From JACCZR01 sp963830065 (GTDB taxonomy: Bacteria > Actinomycetota > Thermoleophilia > Solirubrobacterales > Thermoleophilaceae): a stretch of 64,000 nucleotides of DNA. Shown here in pieces: positions 14,925 to 24,120 of this stretch. The first letter of the stretch is position 1, and every line of letters starts with the position of its first letter. Both the position numbers and the translations under genes were made by a program. The stretch spans positions 186,001 through 250,000 of the forward strand of contig CAWHLA010000009.1 in NCBI GenBank assembly GCA_963830065.1, in the 5' to 3' direction. The notes below the pieces were generated by a model. That model saw only the letters and a program-made list of their open reading frames with translations, did no database searches and was not told the DNA's origin.

Positions 14925-15985
14925 ACAGCCGGGCCGACCGCCTCGCCGCGCTCCTGGCGGAGGACGAGCTGGACTGCGTGCTGGTCTCCGACCTGACCAA
15001 CGTTCGCTACCTGACGGGCTTCAGCGGCACCAACGCGGCGGTCGTGGTGAGCGCGGACGAGCGCCTGTTCCTCACCGACTTTCGTTACGTCGAGCGCGCC
15101 GCCACCGAGGTGTCCGGGGAATTCGATCGCCTCCCGGCCGGCCGCGACCTGCTCAAGGACCTCGCGCCGCGGCTGCACGGCCGGGCAGGCTTCGATGACG
15201 CGAACATGAGCGTGAAGGCCCACCGCCAGCTCTCAGAGGCGGTCGGCGACGAGGTCGAGCTCGTCCCCGCCGGCGGCTTGGTGGAGCGCCTGCGCGAGGT
15301 CAAGGACGAGGGCGAGATCGCCGCGATGAGCGAGGCGGCCAAGCTGGCGGACGAGATCTACGGGTACATCGCCGAGCGCGGGCTGGTGGGGCGGACCGAG
15401 CGAGAGGTGGCAGTGGACCTTGAACGCGAGATGCGCGAGCGCGGGGCCCAGGACCCCTCGTTCCCGTCGATAGTCGCCGCGGGCGCCCACGGGGCGCTGC
15501 CCCACGCCGAGCCGCGCGAGGTGGAGATCCCGCGCGACACGCTCGTGGTGCTCGACCTCGGCTGCCTGGTGGACGGCATGTGCTCGGACTGCACCCGCAC
15601 GTTCGCCACCGGCAAGCTCGGCGAGCTGGCCACCGACGTCTACGACCTGGTGCTGAACGCCCAGCTGGCCGCCCTCGACGCCACCCGGGTGGGGATGCAG
15701 TGCGCGGAGGTCGATGCCGCCGCCCGGTCGCTCATCGAGGAGGCCGGCCGCGGGGAGCAGTTCGGTCACGGGCTGGGGCACGGAGTCGGCCTGGAGGTGC
15801 ACGAGGGCCCGCGGCTGACCAAGACCGCCAGCGGCGAGCTGCGCGCCGGCAACGCGGTGACCATTGAGCCCGGCGTCTACGTGCCGGGCGAGGTCGGGGT
15901 GCGGATCGAGGACCTGGTGATCGTGGGCGAAGACGGCCTGCTCAACCTGAGCGGCTTCCCCAAGACCCTGACCACCGTCGGCTGA
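14921..15985 (+). CDS. pepP: M24 family Xaa-Pro aminopeptidase
   Basis: A 354-residue dimetal aminopeptidase that removes residues preceding proline. The creatinase-like N-terminal domain (VRYLTGFSGTNAA) is followed by the pita-bread domain. Its metal ligands are D212 and D223 (LDLGCLVDGMCSD), H287 (GHGLGHGVGLEVHE), E316 (TIEPGVY) and E330 (RIEDLV). In many actinobacteria and Firmicutes this gene directly precedes efp; here efp lies 14.3 kb downstream. GTG start overlaps aroQ. Confidence 0.93.
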   Translation: MNSRADRLAALLAEDELDCVLVSDLTNVRYLTGFSGTNAAVVVSADERLFLTDFRYVERAATEVSGEFDRLPAGRDLLKDLAPRLHGRAGFDDANMSVKAHRQLSEAVGDEVELVPAGGLVERLREVKDEGEIAAMSEAAKLADEIYGYIAERGLVGRTEREVAVDLEREMRERGAQDPSFPSIVAAGAHGALPHAEPREVEIPRDTLVVLDLGCLVDGMCSDCTRTFATGKLGELATDVYDLVLNAQLAALDATRVGMQCAEVDAAARSLIEEAGRGEQFGHGLGHGVGLEVHEGPRLTKTASGELRAGNAVTIEPGVYVPGEVGVRIEDLVIVGEDGLLNLSGFPKTLTTVG

Positions 15986-16707
15986 TGGTGCTCGCCGCCG
16001 CCGCGGCGTTCACCGGCGCCTCCGTCCAGTCGGCGACCGGCTTCGGCTTCGCGCTCGTGCTCAGCCCGGCCCTGTTCGCCGTGCTCGAGCCTGTCGAGGC
16101 CGTGTGGGCACTGCTCGTGCTCGGGCTCGTGCTCAACCTGCTGGTGCTGTTGCAGCAGGGCCGGGTGCGCTGGGATGCCCTGCGTCCGGTGCTGATCGCG
16201 GCCCTGCCGGGCCTGGCGGTGGGCGCGGCGCTGCTGGCGGTGGCGCCGAAGCCGGCGCTTCAGGTGGTGGTGGGGATCGGCGTGGTGATCGCCGCCGCGC
16301 TGACCTGGCGTGCGCCGGAGCCCGCGACGGGGTCCGGTACCGGCGGCGCCGTGACGGCCGGCCTGGCCAGCGGCGCGCTGACCACTTCGGTCAGCCTGAG
16401 CGGCCCGCCGCTGGTCCTGTGGTTTCGCGCCCGCGGCCTGACCCCGGCCGAGATGCGGGCTTCGCTGGCCGCCGCGTTCCTGTTCCTCAACCTCGCGGGC
16501 GCGGCGCTGCTGTTCGCCGCGGGCGAGGACTTCGACGCCTTTCAGCCCGCGGTGCTGGTGCCGTTGGTGGCGCTCGTGGTGGCCGGCCACCTGCTCGGCA
16601 CGTGGCTCTTCCGCCGTGTCGACGCCGAGCGCTTCTCCGGCGTGGTGCTGGCGCTGGTGGTGGCGGGTGGGCTGGCCAGCGTGGCGGCCGGGCTCGCGGC
16701 CGCCTAG
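15985..16707 (+). CDS. TSUP (TauE/SafE) family membrane transporter
   Basis: This 240-residue, almost entirely hydrophobic protein has about eight predicted membrane helices in two related halves, each opening with the family pattern: GASVQSATGFGFALVLSP in the first, and SGALTTSVSLSGPPLVLWF in the second. TSUP proteins move small sulfur- or carbon-containing anions; the substrate cannot be told. The start codon overlaps the pepP stop (TGATG), so it is probably the last gene of the aro operon. Confidence 0.85.
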   Translation: MVLAAAAAFTGASVQSATGFGFALVLSPALFAVLEPVEAVWALLVLGLVLNLLVLLQQGRVRWDALRPVLIAALPGLAVGAALLAVAPKPALQVVVGIGVVIAAALTWRAPEPATGSGTGGAVTAGLASGALTTSVSLSGPPLVLWFRARGLTPAEMRASLAAAFLFLNLAGAALLFAAGEDFDAFQPAVLVPLVALVVAGHLLGTWLFRRVDAERFSGVVLALVVAGGLASVAAGLAAA

Positions 16708-16721
16708 CCCACTCGGGCCGT

Positions 16722-17648
16722 CTAGCCCACTCCGGCGGCCGACAGGAAGCGGACCCCGGTCAGCTCCTCGGAGGCCTCCCACAGGCGACGGCCGTTCTCC
16801 TCGTCGTAGGCCGGCGGGATCGCCTCCACCTTCTTGGGCAGCCCGCGAAACTCGCCGGGGCCGTCCGGGCCGAAGTACTCGCCGCCGTGCACGCCCGGCG
16901 CCGTGGCGGCGTAGAGGGTGGGGAGGGCGCCGCGCTCGGCGCTCTGGGCCAGGATGCGGTTGCTGACCTTCATCGCGGCCTTGGCGATGCCCGTCGGCCC
17001 GGTGCTCTGGAGGTTGGTCGCCGAGTAGCCCGGGTGGGCGAACACGCTGATCGTCGAGGAGCCGGCTGCGCGCAGCCGGCGGTCGAGCTCGACCGCGAAC
17101 ACCGCGTTGGCCAGCTTGGACCCCTGGTAGGCGTCGCGGGGGCTGTACGAGTGCTCTTTTTGGAGGTCGTCGAAGTCGAGCTTCCCGCTCTTGTGCTCGT
17201 TGCTGCTGAGGGTCACGATGCGGCCGGAGTCCGAGCGCTGCACGGCGTCCAGCAGGAGGCCGGTCAGCGCGAAGTGGCCCAGGTGGTTGGTTCCGAACTG
17301 GAGCTCGAACCCGTCGCTGGTGGACTGCTGCGGGGTCATCATCACGCCGGCGTTGTTGATCAGCAGGTCGATCCGCTCGCCCTCGAGCCGGCCGGCGAAA
17401 TCGCGCACCGAGTCGAGGCTGCCGAGATCGAGCGCCAGCACGCGGGGCTTGGCGCCACCGGTCTCCTTCGCGATCTCATCGGCCGCCGCCTCGCCCTTGT
17501 CGGTGCTGCGCGAGGCCACAACGACCTCGGCGCCGTGGCGGGTCAGCTCCAGCGCGGTGAAGTAGCCGAGCCCGCTGTTGGCGCCGGTCACCACCGTCAG
17601 CCGGCCGCTCTGGTCGGGGATGTCGGCGGCGGTCCACTTCTCGCTCAC
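16722..17648 (-). CDS. Short-chain dehydrogenase/reductase (retinol dehydrogenase-like)
   Basis: A 308-residue NAD(P)-dependent oxidoreductase. It has the dinucleotide motif TGANSGLG near the N-terminus, LINNAGVM, a catalytic Ser in IVTLSSNEHKSG and YQGSKLAN holding the Tyr and Lys. The long C-terminal extension and FGTNHLGHFALTGLL resemble the retinol/protochlorophyllide reductase-like SDRs. The GTG at 17648 overlaps the stop of the zinc finger gene upstream, favouring this start over longer ones. Substrate unknown. Confidence 0.88.
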   Translation of the reverse strand: MSEKWTAADIPDQSGRLTVVTGANSGLGYFTALELTRHGAEVVVASRSTDKGEAAADEIAKETGGAKPRVLALDLGSLDSVRDFAGRLEGERIDLLINNAGVMMTPQQSTSDGFELQFGTNHLGHFALTGLLLDAVQRSDSGRIVTLSSNEHKSGKLDFDDLQKEHSYSPRDAYQGSKLANAVFAVELDRRLRAAGSSTISVFAHPGYSATNLQSTGPTGIAKAAMKVSNRILAQSAERGALPTLYAATAPGVHGGEYFGPDGPGEFRGLPKKVEAIPPAYDEENGRRLWEASEELTGVRFLSAAGVG

Positions 17649-17920
17649 TGGGCCTCCTCGATGATGAACGCCACGTCGTCGACGTAGCAGTAGGACCACT
17701 CCTCGTCGGGCTCGGCCGAGGAGACGATCGGGTGGCCGGTCTCGTGGTTATGCGCGGTGGCGTGGCGGTTGGGGGAGGAGTCGCAGCAGCCGACCTTGCC
17801 GCAGGTGCGGCAGGTGCGCAGGTGAACCCAGCGGTCGCCGGTCTTCAGGCACTCCTCGCAGCCCTCCACGTCGTGGGGAGCGCCGACGGTCACTTGGTCG
17901 AGGTGGGTGCAGACAGCCAT
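17645..17920 (-). CDS. UBP-type zinc finger protein
   Basis: A 91-residue protein that is a single ZnF-UBP domain: CTHLDQV, then CEECLKTGDRWVHLRTC, CRTCGKVGCCDSSPNRHATA and HNHETGHPIV, giving the expected Cys/His ligands. In eukaryotes this domain binds ubiquitin C-termini; bacterial copies are common in actinobacteria but have no known role. It is the first gene of a two-gene unit with the SDR, overlapping by 4 bp, which hints at a redox or zinc link. ATG start preceded by GAGGAC. Confidence 0.85.
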   Translation of the reverse strand: MAVCTHLDQVTVGAPHDVEGCEECLKTGDRWVHLRTCRTCGKVGCCDSSPNRHATAHNHETGHPIVSSAEPDEEWSYCYVDDVAFIIEEAQ

Positions 17921-17968
17921 GTCCTCAAGTGTGGCGCAAGTGAAGTTGCGAGCGCGCCCGCTTGGATG

Positions 17969-17982
17969 CGAACATGTGTTCG
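17969..17982 (+). promoter_or_regulatory. SOS box (LexA operator) on the imuB start
   Basis: CGAACATGTGTTCG is a perfect palindrome matching the actinobacterial/Bacillus LexA consensus GAAC-N4-GTTC. It contains the likely imuB start codon (ATG 17974), so bound LexA would cover the start of the gene. Confidence 0.85.
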
Positions 17983-19191
17983 CCTGTGGTCGTCTGCGCT
18001 CTCATCCCCCGTTTCGAGCTGGTCGCGGCCCTCGGGGACCGCCGGGCTCTGCTCAGCGAGGCGGTGGCGCTGGCTCCGGAGGCCGGTCGCGAGCAGATGG
18101 TGGGCGAGGTCTCCGCGCCGGCCGAGGCCTTCGGCGTGGTGCGCGGGATGCGGGTGGGGGAGGCTCTGACCCGCTGCCCCGAGCTGCGCTTGGTGCCGCC
18201 CGACCCGGAGGGAGTACGCGAGCTGTGGGGCGTGGTGCTCGACCGGGTGGAGAGCCTGGGCGCAGCCCCGGAGTCCGACCGCGCGGGACAGGCCTACTTC
18301 GAGTCCGACGGCCTCCACGGTCTGCACGGCGGGAGCCTGGACGACGTCCTCGCTGCCGCGCGGCGGGTGCTCGGCACCGTCCGCCTGGGCGCCGGCCCGT
18401 GCCGGTTCGTCGCCTACGCCGCCGCGCAGCAGACCCGCCCGCGCCGGCGCACGGTCACGGTGGACGCCGCGCGGGCGGCTGCCTTCCTGGCGCCGCTACC
18501 GGCGGCGACGTTGCGGGTGCGTCCCGAGCTGGCGGCCCTGCCCGACATGTTCGAGCGGCTGGGCCTGCGCACGCTCGGCGAGCTGGCCGCCCTGCCCTCG
18601 CGCTCGGTGGCCGAGCGCTTCGGCCACCCCGGCCTCCTGGCGCTCGACCTCGCGCGCGGACGCGACACCCCGCTGGAGCCGCGCCGCCCGCCCGAGCCGG
18701 TGTCCGAACGCCTGGACCTGCCCGAGGCCGCCTCGGGGCAGCAGCTCGAGCGGGCACTCGACCTGCTGATCGCCCGCCTGCTGGCCCGCCGCGAGCGCCG
18801 GGGGCGGTCGCTGCGCGCGCTGGCGGTCTCGGCGCGCTTCGTGGCGGGAGGGACCTGGCGCCAGGCGGTGACAATGCGCACCCCGAGCGCCGACGCCCAG
18901 CGGATCCGCCTCGCTCTGGGCACTCGTCTGGCCGAGCTGCCGGCGCCCGCCGACTCGCTGGCGCTCGAGGTCGAGTCCTTCGGCCCACCCGCCCAGGAAC
19001 AGGGCCGCCTGGTGCGCGACCCCTCGGCGGTCCGCCGCGAGCGACTGGGGGAGGCCGTGCGCCAGGCCCGCCAGTCGGCCGGGCCGGAGGCCGCGCTGCG
19101 CATCCTGGAGGTCGACCCCGGCTCGCGGCTGCCCGAGCGCCGCACGCTGCTGGCGCCGTTCCACGACGAGAAGCGCAAGCCGCGCCGGTGA
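17974..19191 (+). CDS. imuB: ImuB-like Y-family polymerase homologue (SOS mutasome)
   Basis: This roughly 405-residue protein is a Y-family DNA polymerase relative. The start CALIPRFELVAAL replaces the catalytic D-x-D-xF pattern of active Y-family enzymes, as expected for ImuB, the catalytically inactive adaptor that brings DnaE2 to the beta clamp. The palm and little-finger regions follow (EAFGVVRGMRVGEALTRCP, MFERLGLRTLGELAALPSR). ATG 17974 lies inside the SOS box; TTG 17962 and GTG 17986 are alternatives. dnaE2 with its own SOS box lies 1.5 kb downstream, and no imuA is present between them. The 3' end overlaps the next small gene (GTGA). Confidence 0.82.
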   Translation: MCSPVVVCALIPRFELVAALGDRRALLSEAVALAPEAGREQMVGEVSAPAEAFGVVRGMRVGEALTRCPELRLVPPDPEGVRELWGVVLDRVESLGAAPESDRAGQAYFESDGLHGLHGGSLDDVLAAARRVLGTVRLGAGPCRFVAYAAAQQTRPRRRTVTVDAARAAAFLAPLPAATLRVRPELAALPDMFERLGLRTLGELAALPSRSVAERFGHPGLLALDLARGRDTPLEPRRPPEPVSERLDLPEAASGQQLERALDLLIARLLARRERRGRSLRALAVSARFVAGGTWRQAVTMRTPSADAQRIRLALGTRLAELPAPADSLALEVESFGPPAQEQGRLVRDPSAVRRERLGEAVRQARQSAGPEAALRILEVDPGSRLPERRTLLAPFHDEKRKPRR

Positions 19192-19430
19192 GCTCCCGGA
19201 GGCTCACCGAGCCACGGCCGGTCACGGTTCGCCCCGGTGACCGCGGCGTGCCCGAAGCCGTGGCGGGCACGGCGGTCGAGGCGGTCCGTGAGGAGTGGGT
19301 GGTGGAGGATCTGTGGTGGACGGGCCGCCCGCTTCGCCGGCGCTACTTCGAGCTGGTGCTGGCCGACGGCCGCAACGCGGTGGTGTTCCGCGACCTGATC
19401 AAGGGCCGCTGGTACTCGCAGCGGGCGTAG
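19188..19430 (+). CDS. Small DUF6504-like protein in the mutasome cluster
   Basis: An 80-residue protein starting with GTG in a 4-bp overlap with imuB. It contains VREEWVVEDLWWTGRPLRRRY and DGRNAVVFRDLIKGRWYSQ, a Trp/Arg-rich pattern I associate with DUF6504 proteins found next to imuB and dnaE2 in actinobacteria. Coupling to imuB suggests a part in the SOS mutasome, but no biochemical role is known to me. Confidence 0.6.
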   Translation: MSSRRLTEPRPVTVRPGDRGVPEAVAGTAVEAVREEWVVEDLWWTGRPLRRRYFELVLADGRNAVVFRDLIKGRWYSQRA

Positions 19431-19462
19431 GGGCGCGGGGCCCGCCGTCGAACACCTGCGGC

Positions 19463-20164
19463 ATGGACGAGCGCTCGGAGCGAGTCGCCCGGCGCTTCGA
19501 GCTGCCGATGATGGTGGCGGCGCTGCTCATGATCCCGGTGATCGCGATCGAGCAGTCCGACGCGCCCGAGCGAGCTGCGCGACGATCTCGGAGGTGCTCA
19601 ACTGGGGGATCTGGCTGGCTTTCGTGGCCGAGCTCGTGGTGATGCTCAGGGTGGTCCCGAACAAGCGCCGCTGGCTGCGCGAGCATCCGCTCGAGGTGGC
19701 GATCGTCCTGGTCACGCCACCCTTCCTGCCCGCCAGCCTCGAGGCGGCCCGGATCTTCCGCCTGCTGCGCCTGATCGTCCTGCTTGCGCGCCGCCTTCAT
19801 CGCCCGGCGGCTGTTCTCGCTGGAGGGCGTCCGTGACGCCGCGGTGCTCGCGCTGCTGACCGTGCTCGGGGGCGGCGCGGCCTTCGCCGCGGTGGAGCCG
19901 AACCAGCACCTCAGCGCCTGGGACGGAGTGTGGTGGGCGGCGACCACGGTGACCACCGTGGGCTACGGCGACATCAGCCCGGAGACCGACGCCGGGCGCA
20001 TCATCGCGGTCGCCGTGATGGTGGTGGGCATCGGATTCGTGGCACTGCTCACGGCCGCGGCCGCCGAGCGCTTCATGCGCCGCAGCGCCGGCCCGGCCGT
20101 GGAGCACCGTCTGGACGAGATATCGGCGCGGCTCGACACCATCGAGCAGAATCAGCGCCCGTGA
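19463..20164 (+). pseudogene. Voltage-gated-type potassium channel, with two compensating frameshifts
   Basis: The coding signal runs in three pieces. 19463 to about 19570 gives MDERSERVARRFELPMMVAA and IPVIAIEQSD. About 19573-19784, in another frame, gives ISEVLNWGIWLAFVAELVVM and the arginine-rich IFRLLRLIVLL. About 19784-20164, back in the first frame, gives the pore (WWAATTVTTVGYGDISP), a last helix and a C-terminal coiled tail. The filter TVGYGD identifies a potassium channel with several helices ahead of the pore. The two shifts compensate, so either two sequencing errors or a real double mutation explains them. The end overlaps the ArsC-like gene. Confidence 0.75.
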
Positions 20165-20502
20165 AGGTCTACGAGAAGCGGACCTGCTCCACCTGCCGCA
20201 AGCTCGCCGCCCTCCTGGACGAGGAGGGGATCGAGTTCGACCGCGTCGACTTCCACGTCGAGCCGCTGACGGCCGACGAGCTGCGCGCGCTGGTGGCCAA
20301 GACCGGCGCCCCCGCTCGCGATCTCTTCCGCGCCCGCGAGCCGGTCTACAAAGAGCTCGGGCTGGACCAGCGCGAGCCCGACGACGAGGAGGCGATCTCG
20401 CTCATGGCCGAGCACCCGGCGCTGCTGCAGCGCCCGGTGGTGGAGGAAGGGGACCGAGCGGTGCTGGCTCGGCCAGTCGAGCGGGTGCGGGAGCTGCTGT
20501 GA
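20161..20502 (+). CDS. ArsC/Spx family thioredoxin-fold protein
   Basis: A 113-residue protein with the family start MKVYEKRTCSTCRKLAALLD (CxxC at positions 9-12), EEGIEFDRVDFHVEPLTADE and a C-terminal segment ALLQRPVVEEG. The arginine before the late proline (LLQRPVV) matches ArsC-type glutaredoxin-dependent reductases and their YffB/Spx relatives. Whether it reduces arsenate cannot be decided; no other ars genes are near. GTG start overlaps the channel gene stop. Confidence 0.8.
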   Translation: MKVYEKRTCSTCRKLAALLDEEGIEFDRVDFHVEPLTADELRALVAKTGAPARDLFRAREPVYKELGLDQREPDDEEAISLMAEHPALLQRPVVEEGDRAVLARPVERVRELL

Positions 20503-20601
20503 GCGCGCCCTCGCCGCGGCGATCCGCCGGAGCGGGATCTCGTCCCCCTTGAGGCCGAACGGATAGCCGCGGCCGTCGGGGCGCTCGTGGTAGCTGGATC
20601 G
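20503..20601 (-). pseudogene. Relic of an HD-GYP domain
   Basis: Read on the minus strand this stretch encodes YHERPDGRGYPFGLKGDEIP followed by LRRIAAA. That is the HD-GYP signature region (HHExxDGxGYPxGLxGxxI) of cyclic-di-GMP phosphodiesterases. About 33 residues remain, with no start and no upstream HD domain, so this is a gene fossil wedged between the ArsC-like gene and the dnaE2 operator. Confidence 0.65.
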
Positions 20602-20652
20602 ACGGCCCCGGTGCGCATCGTTGGGAAGCGGGTCCGGGCCTGGACACCCATG

Positions 20653-20666
20653 CGAACATACGTTCG
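20653..20666 (+). promoter_or_regulatory. SOS box (LexA operator) at dnaE2
   Basis: CGAACATACGTTCG fits CGAAC-N4-GTTCG exactly. Its last G is the first base of the GTG start codon of dnaE2 (20666), so operator and start codon abut. Confidence 0.88.
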
Positions 20667-23600
20667 TGTCCTACGTGGAGCTCCACTGCCACTCGGCTTT
20701 TTCCTTCCTGGACGGGGCCTCGCACCCGGTCGAGCTGGCCGGGGCGGCGGCCGAGCAGGGCCATGAGGCGCTGGCGCTCACCGACCACGACGGGATCTAC
20801 GGCTCGATGGAGCTGGTCCAGGCGGCCGAGCCGCTGGGCGTGCGGGCGATCACCGGGGCCGAGGTGTCGCTGGACGACGGCTCCCACCTCACCCTGCTGT
20901 GCGAGAGCCGGGCCGGCTATCGCAACCTCTGCCGACTGCTGACCAGGTCCCACGCGCACACGCGCGTGTGGGCGCAGGACGCGGGGGAGGGGTGGGCCGA
21001 GAAGTGGGCCCTCGAGGGTTCCCGCGCACGCGCACGCGAGCGACCGCGCGTGGAGCCCAAGACCGGCGAGCCCGAGGTGTCGCTCGCCGATGTGGAGGAG
21101 CACGCCGAGGGGCTGGTGTGCCTGAGCGGTTGCGCGCGCGACGGCGCCGTGGCCCGCCGGGTGGAGGCCTCCGACCACGCCGGCGCGGCGGCGATGGCGC
21201 GGCGGCTGCTGGCCGCCTTCGGGCCCGACCGCTTCCGGGTCGAGCTCCAGCGCCCCTTCGCTCGCCACGACCGCCGGCGCAACAAGCTCCTGGCCGAGCT
21301 GGCCTCTCGCATCGGCGTGCCCGCCGTGGCCACCGGCAACGTGCACGCCCACGACCGCTCGCGAGCGGCGCTGCAGGACGCCTTCGTGGCGGTGGGCAAC
21401 GGCAAGACGCTCGACGAGTCCGAGCCGCTTCGCCGCGGCAACGCCTCGCACGTGCTGGCCTCGCCGGAGGCTATGGCCGAGCGCTTTGCCGACCACCCCG
21501 AGGCGGTGCACGAGTCCGGCCGCATCGCCGACCGTCTGCGCTTCGACCTGGGCTCCGATCTCGGCTACCGCTACCCAGGTTCCGAGGACCCGGAGTCCGA
21601 CCGCAAGCTGGCCGAGCTCTGCCGGGCGCGGCTGGACGAGAGCTATGCCGGGCGAGCCACCCGGCAGCAGGCAGAGGCCCGTCTCGACGAGGAGCTGCGG
21701 GTGATCTCCTCGCTGGAGCTGAGCGGCTTCTTCCTGTTGCACCGCGACCTGCTCGAGCTCGCCCGCGAGGTGGCGATCGAGGTGCGCGGGCCCAGCGAGG
21801 CCCGGGCGCTGCTGCCGCCGGGGCGGGGGAGGGGCTCCAGCGTCTCGTCGATCGTCTGCTACCTGACCGGCCTCTCGCACGTCGACCCGATCGAGTGCGA
21901 GCTGCACCTAGGGCGCTTCCTCAACGAGGGGATCACCGCGCTGCCCGACATCGACCTCGACTTTCCGCGCGACATCCGCGACGTGCTCATCCCGCGCGTG
22001 CACGACCGTTACGGCCCCGAGCGCTCTGCGCTGGTGGCCGCCTTCGCCACCTTCCAGGTGCGCTCGGCCATCCGCGACCTGGCCAAGTCGCTCGGGCTGC
22101 CGCCGGGGGAGATCGAGCGCCTGGCTCGCCAGGCCGACCCGTGGCAGGGCAACGAGATCGAGGGCGAGGTGGGCCAGGTGCGCGCCGCGCGGGCGGGGTC
22201 GCCGCGCTGGCAGGCGCTCACCCGCCTGGTGCGCGACGTGGCCGGACTTCCCCGCCACATCGGCCAGCACTCCGGCGGCATGATCATCTCCACCGAGCCG
22301 CTGATCGACGTCTGCCCGGTGATGCCCGCCGCCATGGAGGGGCGTCAGATGGTGCAGTGGGACAAGGACTCCTGCGCCGACGCCGGCTTCCTGAAGATCG
22401 ACCTGCTCGGACTGGGGATGCTCTCCTGCGTCGAACGCTGCGTGGACCTGATCCACGAGGCCCGCCACGAGCACGTCGACCTGTCGCGGATCGACTTCGG
22501 CGACCGGGAGGTCTACTCGGAGATCCATCGCGCCGAGACCACCGGTGTGTTCCAGATCGAGTCGCGCGCGCAGATGCAGATGCTCAAGCGCACCCGGCCC
22601 GAGTCGCTGGACGACCTGACCGTGCAGGTGGCGCTGGTGCGGCCAGGGCCGATCCTCGGCGGGGCGGTGCATCCCTACATCGAGCGCAAGAAGGCGCTGC
22701 GGGAGGACCCCTCCTACGAGGTGCCCTACGAGCATCCGTCGCTGGAGCCGGTGCTTCGGGACACCCTCGGCGCGATCGTCTTCCAGGATCAGGTGATCGA
22801 GGTGGCGATGGCCTTCGCCGGCTTCTCACCGGGGGAGGCCGAGGGGCTGCGGCGGGCGATGAGCCGCAAGCGGTCGGAGGCGGCGATGCGGTCCTACGAG
22901 GAGAAGTTCGTCATCGGGGGAGTCGCCAACGGCGCCTCGGAGGAGACCGCCCGGCGGGTCTACGACCAGATCGTCGGCTTCTCGGGCTTCGGGTTTCCCA
23001 AGGCGCACTCGGCTGCCTTCGGGTTGCTCGCCTACCAGTCGACCTGGCTGCGGGTCCACTACGGGCCCGAGTTCCTGTGTTCGTTGTTGAATGAGCAGCC
23101 GATGGGCTTCTACCCGCCGGATGCCCTCGCTCACGAGGCCCAGCGGCGGGGGATCGAGGTGCGGCCGCCGTGCGTGGTCAACGGCCAGGGCGACTGCTCG
23201 ATCGAGGGCTCGGCAGTGCGGCTCGGCCTCGGCTACGTGGGCGGCGTGCGGGCCGAGGAGGTGCGCTCGCTCGTCGATCATCGGCCCTACCGCTCGATCG
23301 GTGATCTCGCTTCGCGATCGGGGGCCGGGCCCGAGACGCTGGAGCGCTTGGCCTGGGCAGGGCGCGTGCGACTCGCTGGTGGAAGGCTCGGTGTCGGATA
23401 GGCGCCGGCGGGCGCTGTGGCTGCTGGGGGCGGCTTACCCCTCCGTCGATGTGGACGGAGGTCGGCAGCTTGCCCTGCCGCTCGATCCGGAGGAGGCGCC
23501 TCAGCTGCGGTCGATGAGCGTCTGGGATCGGATGCTGGCCGATCTGGGATCGACCTCGGTGACGCTGAACGAGCATCCGGTGGAGCTGATGCGCCCGGGT

Positions 23601-24032
23601 CTGGGGTCGGGGTATGTGACCAGCGCGGAGCTGGAGGGTCGTCCCCACGGAAGCCGGGTGCGGGTGGCGGGCCTGGTGGTGGCCCGCCAACGGCCGGCCA
23701 CCGCCAAGGGCGTGACGTTCATGCTGCTGGAGGACGAGGCGGGGACGATCAACCTGATCGTGCTGCCGCCGGTCTACGAGCGCTTCCGGCTGACGGTGCG
23801 GGCCGAGCCCTTCGTGACCGCGAGCGGCCGCCTGGAACGCCGCGAGGGGGTGACCAACATCCTGGTCGACCGCATCGCCCGCCTGGAGCGGCCCGCCGAG
23901 GTGCCCGAGGCCACCGTCAAGCACATCGAGCCCCGGCGGATGTGGAGCACGCAGCCCGAGGAGGAGAGCTCCGCGCAGCTGCGCGCTTTGGCCCCGGCGG
24001 CGAACTCCTTCGGGCGGGGAAGGGGCGGCTGA
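20666..24032 (+). pseudogene. dnaE2: Error-prone DNA polymerase DnaE2, interrupted by a frameshift near the 3' end
   Basis: DnaE2 is the SOS-induced C-family polymerase for lesion bypass. From GTG 20666 the protein begins VSYVELHCHSAFSFLDGASH (PHP domain). The polymerase core holds GRGRGSSVSSIVCYLTGL, PDIDLDFPRD with the catalytic aspartates, and GFPKAHSAAFGLLAYQSTW. At about 23360 the first frame goes off to a stop at 23401. The rest (ACDSLVEG, RRRALWLLGAAYP, the OB domain VRVAGLVVARQRPATAKGVT and FMLLEDEAGTINLIV, ending 24032) is in the next frame; one extra base in GCAGGGCGCGTGC accounts for it. Total about 1,120 residues, normal for DnaE2. Confidence 0.88.
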
Positions 24033-24120
24033 GGCTCTTACGTTCCTCCTACCACCCTCTTACCGCCCTCTAGAGGTGCGCTCCTACCTTGCGGCTGCGT
24101 ACCCGAAGGAAGGGACCAGC

